From Limnohabitans sp. Rim8 (GTDB lineage: Bacteria > Pseudomonadota > Gammaproteobacteria > Burkholderiales > Burkholderiaceae_C), in the NCBI GenBank assembly GCA_945877725.1, contig CAMDXR010000242.1:1-5113 (forward strand): a stretch of DNA of 5,113 nucleotides, written 5' to 3'. Position numbers and translations under genes: made by a program. Under the pieces are notes generated by a model. The model saw only the letters and a list, made by a program, of their open reading frames with translations, was not told the origin of the DNA and searched no databases. Positions within the stretch are counted from its first letter, which is position 1. Every line of letters starts with the position of its first letter. Positions 4,920-5,113 of the stretch are shown here, one piece after another.

Positions 4920-5113
4920 TTGCATCAACCATCAAAACACGCTAGCACTGCGATTGACATCGTTTACCTTTGGGTCAATGGCAACGATGCTGAGTGGCGT
5001 GCCAAACGCGATCAATTTGCGCGGAAATTAGAAGCCCCGAGTAACTCAAGCTTTGCCAAGTTTGGCAATGTTGAAGGTCGGTATCGCGACAATGAAGAGT
5101 TGCGATTCAGCTT
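4920..5113 (+). CDS. Stealth-family sugar-phosphate transferase, N-terminal fragment, start uncertain
   Basis: From 4953 the plus strand encodes IDIVYLWVNGNDAEWRAKRD. This is the CR1 motif of Stealth proteins, which in human GNPTAB and bacterial capsule enzymes reads like D-V-V-Y-T-W-V-(D/N)-G-x-D. About 30 residues later RYRDNEELRFS begins the CR2 motif. Stealth proteins transfer a sugar-1-phosphate from a nucleotide sugar to build phosphodiester-linked capsule or exopolysaccharide; they act in the cytoplasm or at the inner membrane. The window ends inside CR2, so most of the catalytic region is missing. The frame is open from 4905, after a TGA at 4902, and has no ATG. TTG at 4920 is the only common alternative start before CR1 and gives 11 extra residues, but it lacks a ribosome binding site. 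A frameshift from the ATG at 4891 is the alternative. The gene is divergent from the catabolic cluster and probably unrelated to it. Confidence 0.8.
   Translation, partial: MHQPSKHASTAIDIVYLWVNGNDAEWRAKRDQFARKLEAPSNSSFAKFGNVEGRYRDNEELRFS

Overview
The window reads as a chromosomal segment of a Burkholderiales betaproteobacterium, probably Comamonadaceae-like. The main clue is a Bug-type tripartite tricarboxylate transporter (TTT) receptor, a family greatly expanded in that group, embedded in a LysR-controlled catabolic cluster. The genus is inference only. The GC content looks moderate and the intergenic regions are AT-rich. I see no tRNA, rRNA, CRISPR array, insertion sequence or phage gene.

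Layout, read along the minus strand from right to left: a LysR-type regulator (4705-3788); a 203-bp AT-rich gap that probably holds the target promoter; a PhzS-like FAD-dependent aromatic monooxygenase (3584-2325); a dihydrodipicolinate synthase/aldolase superfamily enzyme (2294-1398); a periplasmic Bug solute receptor (1319-345); a terminator-like element (344-287); and the N-terminal part of a GlcG/HbpS-family protein (260-1), cut by the window edge. The monooxygenase and aldolase genes are 30 bp apart and each has a GGAT-type ribosome binding site, so they look like one operon. The Bug gene follows after about 78 bp.

On the right, on the plus strand, an open frame running off the edge (about 4920-5113) encodes the conserved CR1 motif, and the start of CR2, of a Stealth-family sugar-phosphate transferase (capsule or exopolysaccharide type). 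It has no ATG start in frame. The roughly 215 bp between it and the divergent LysR gene hold a perfect 7-3-7 palindrome, direct repeats and a doubtful small ORF.

Working model (inference): the Bug receptor binds a carboxylated, perhaps aromatic, compound. The monooxygenase hydroxylates an aromatic or heteroaromatic acid, and the Schiff-base aldolase/hydratase-type enzyme acts on an oxo-acid intermediate. The GlcG-like protein is an accessory of unknown role. No ring-cleavage dioxygenase and no TctA/TctB membrane subunits are present here, so the substrate stays unknown. The Stealth gene appears functionally unrelated and marks a boundary between two gene neighbourhoods.
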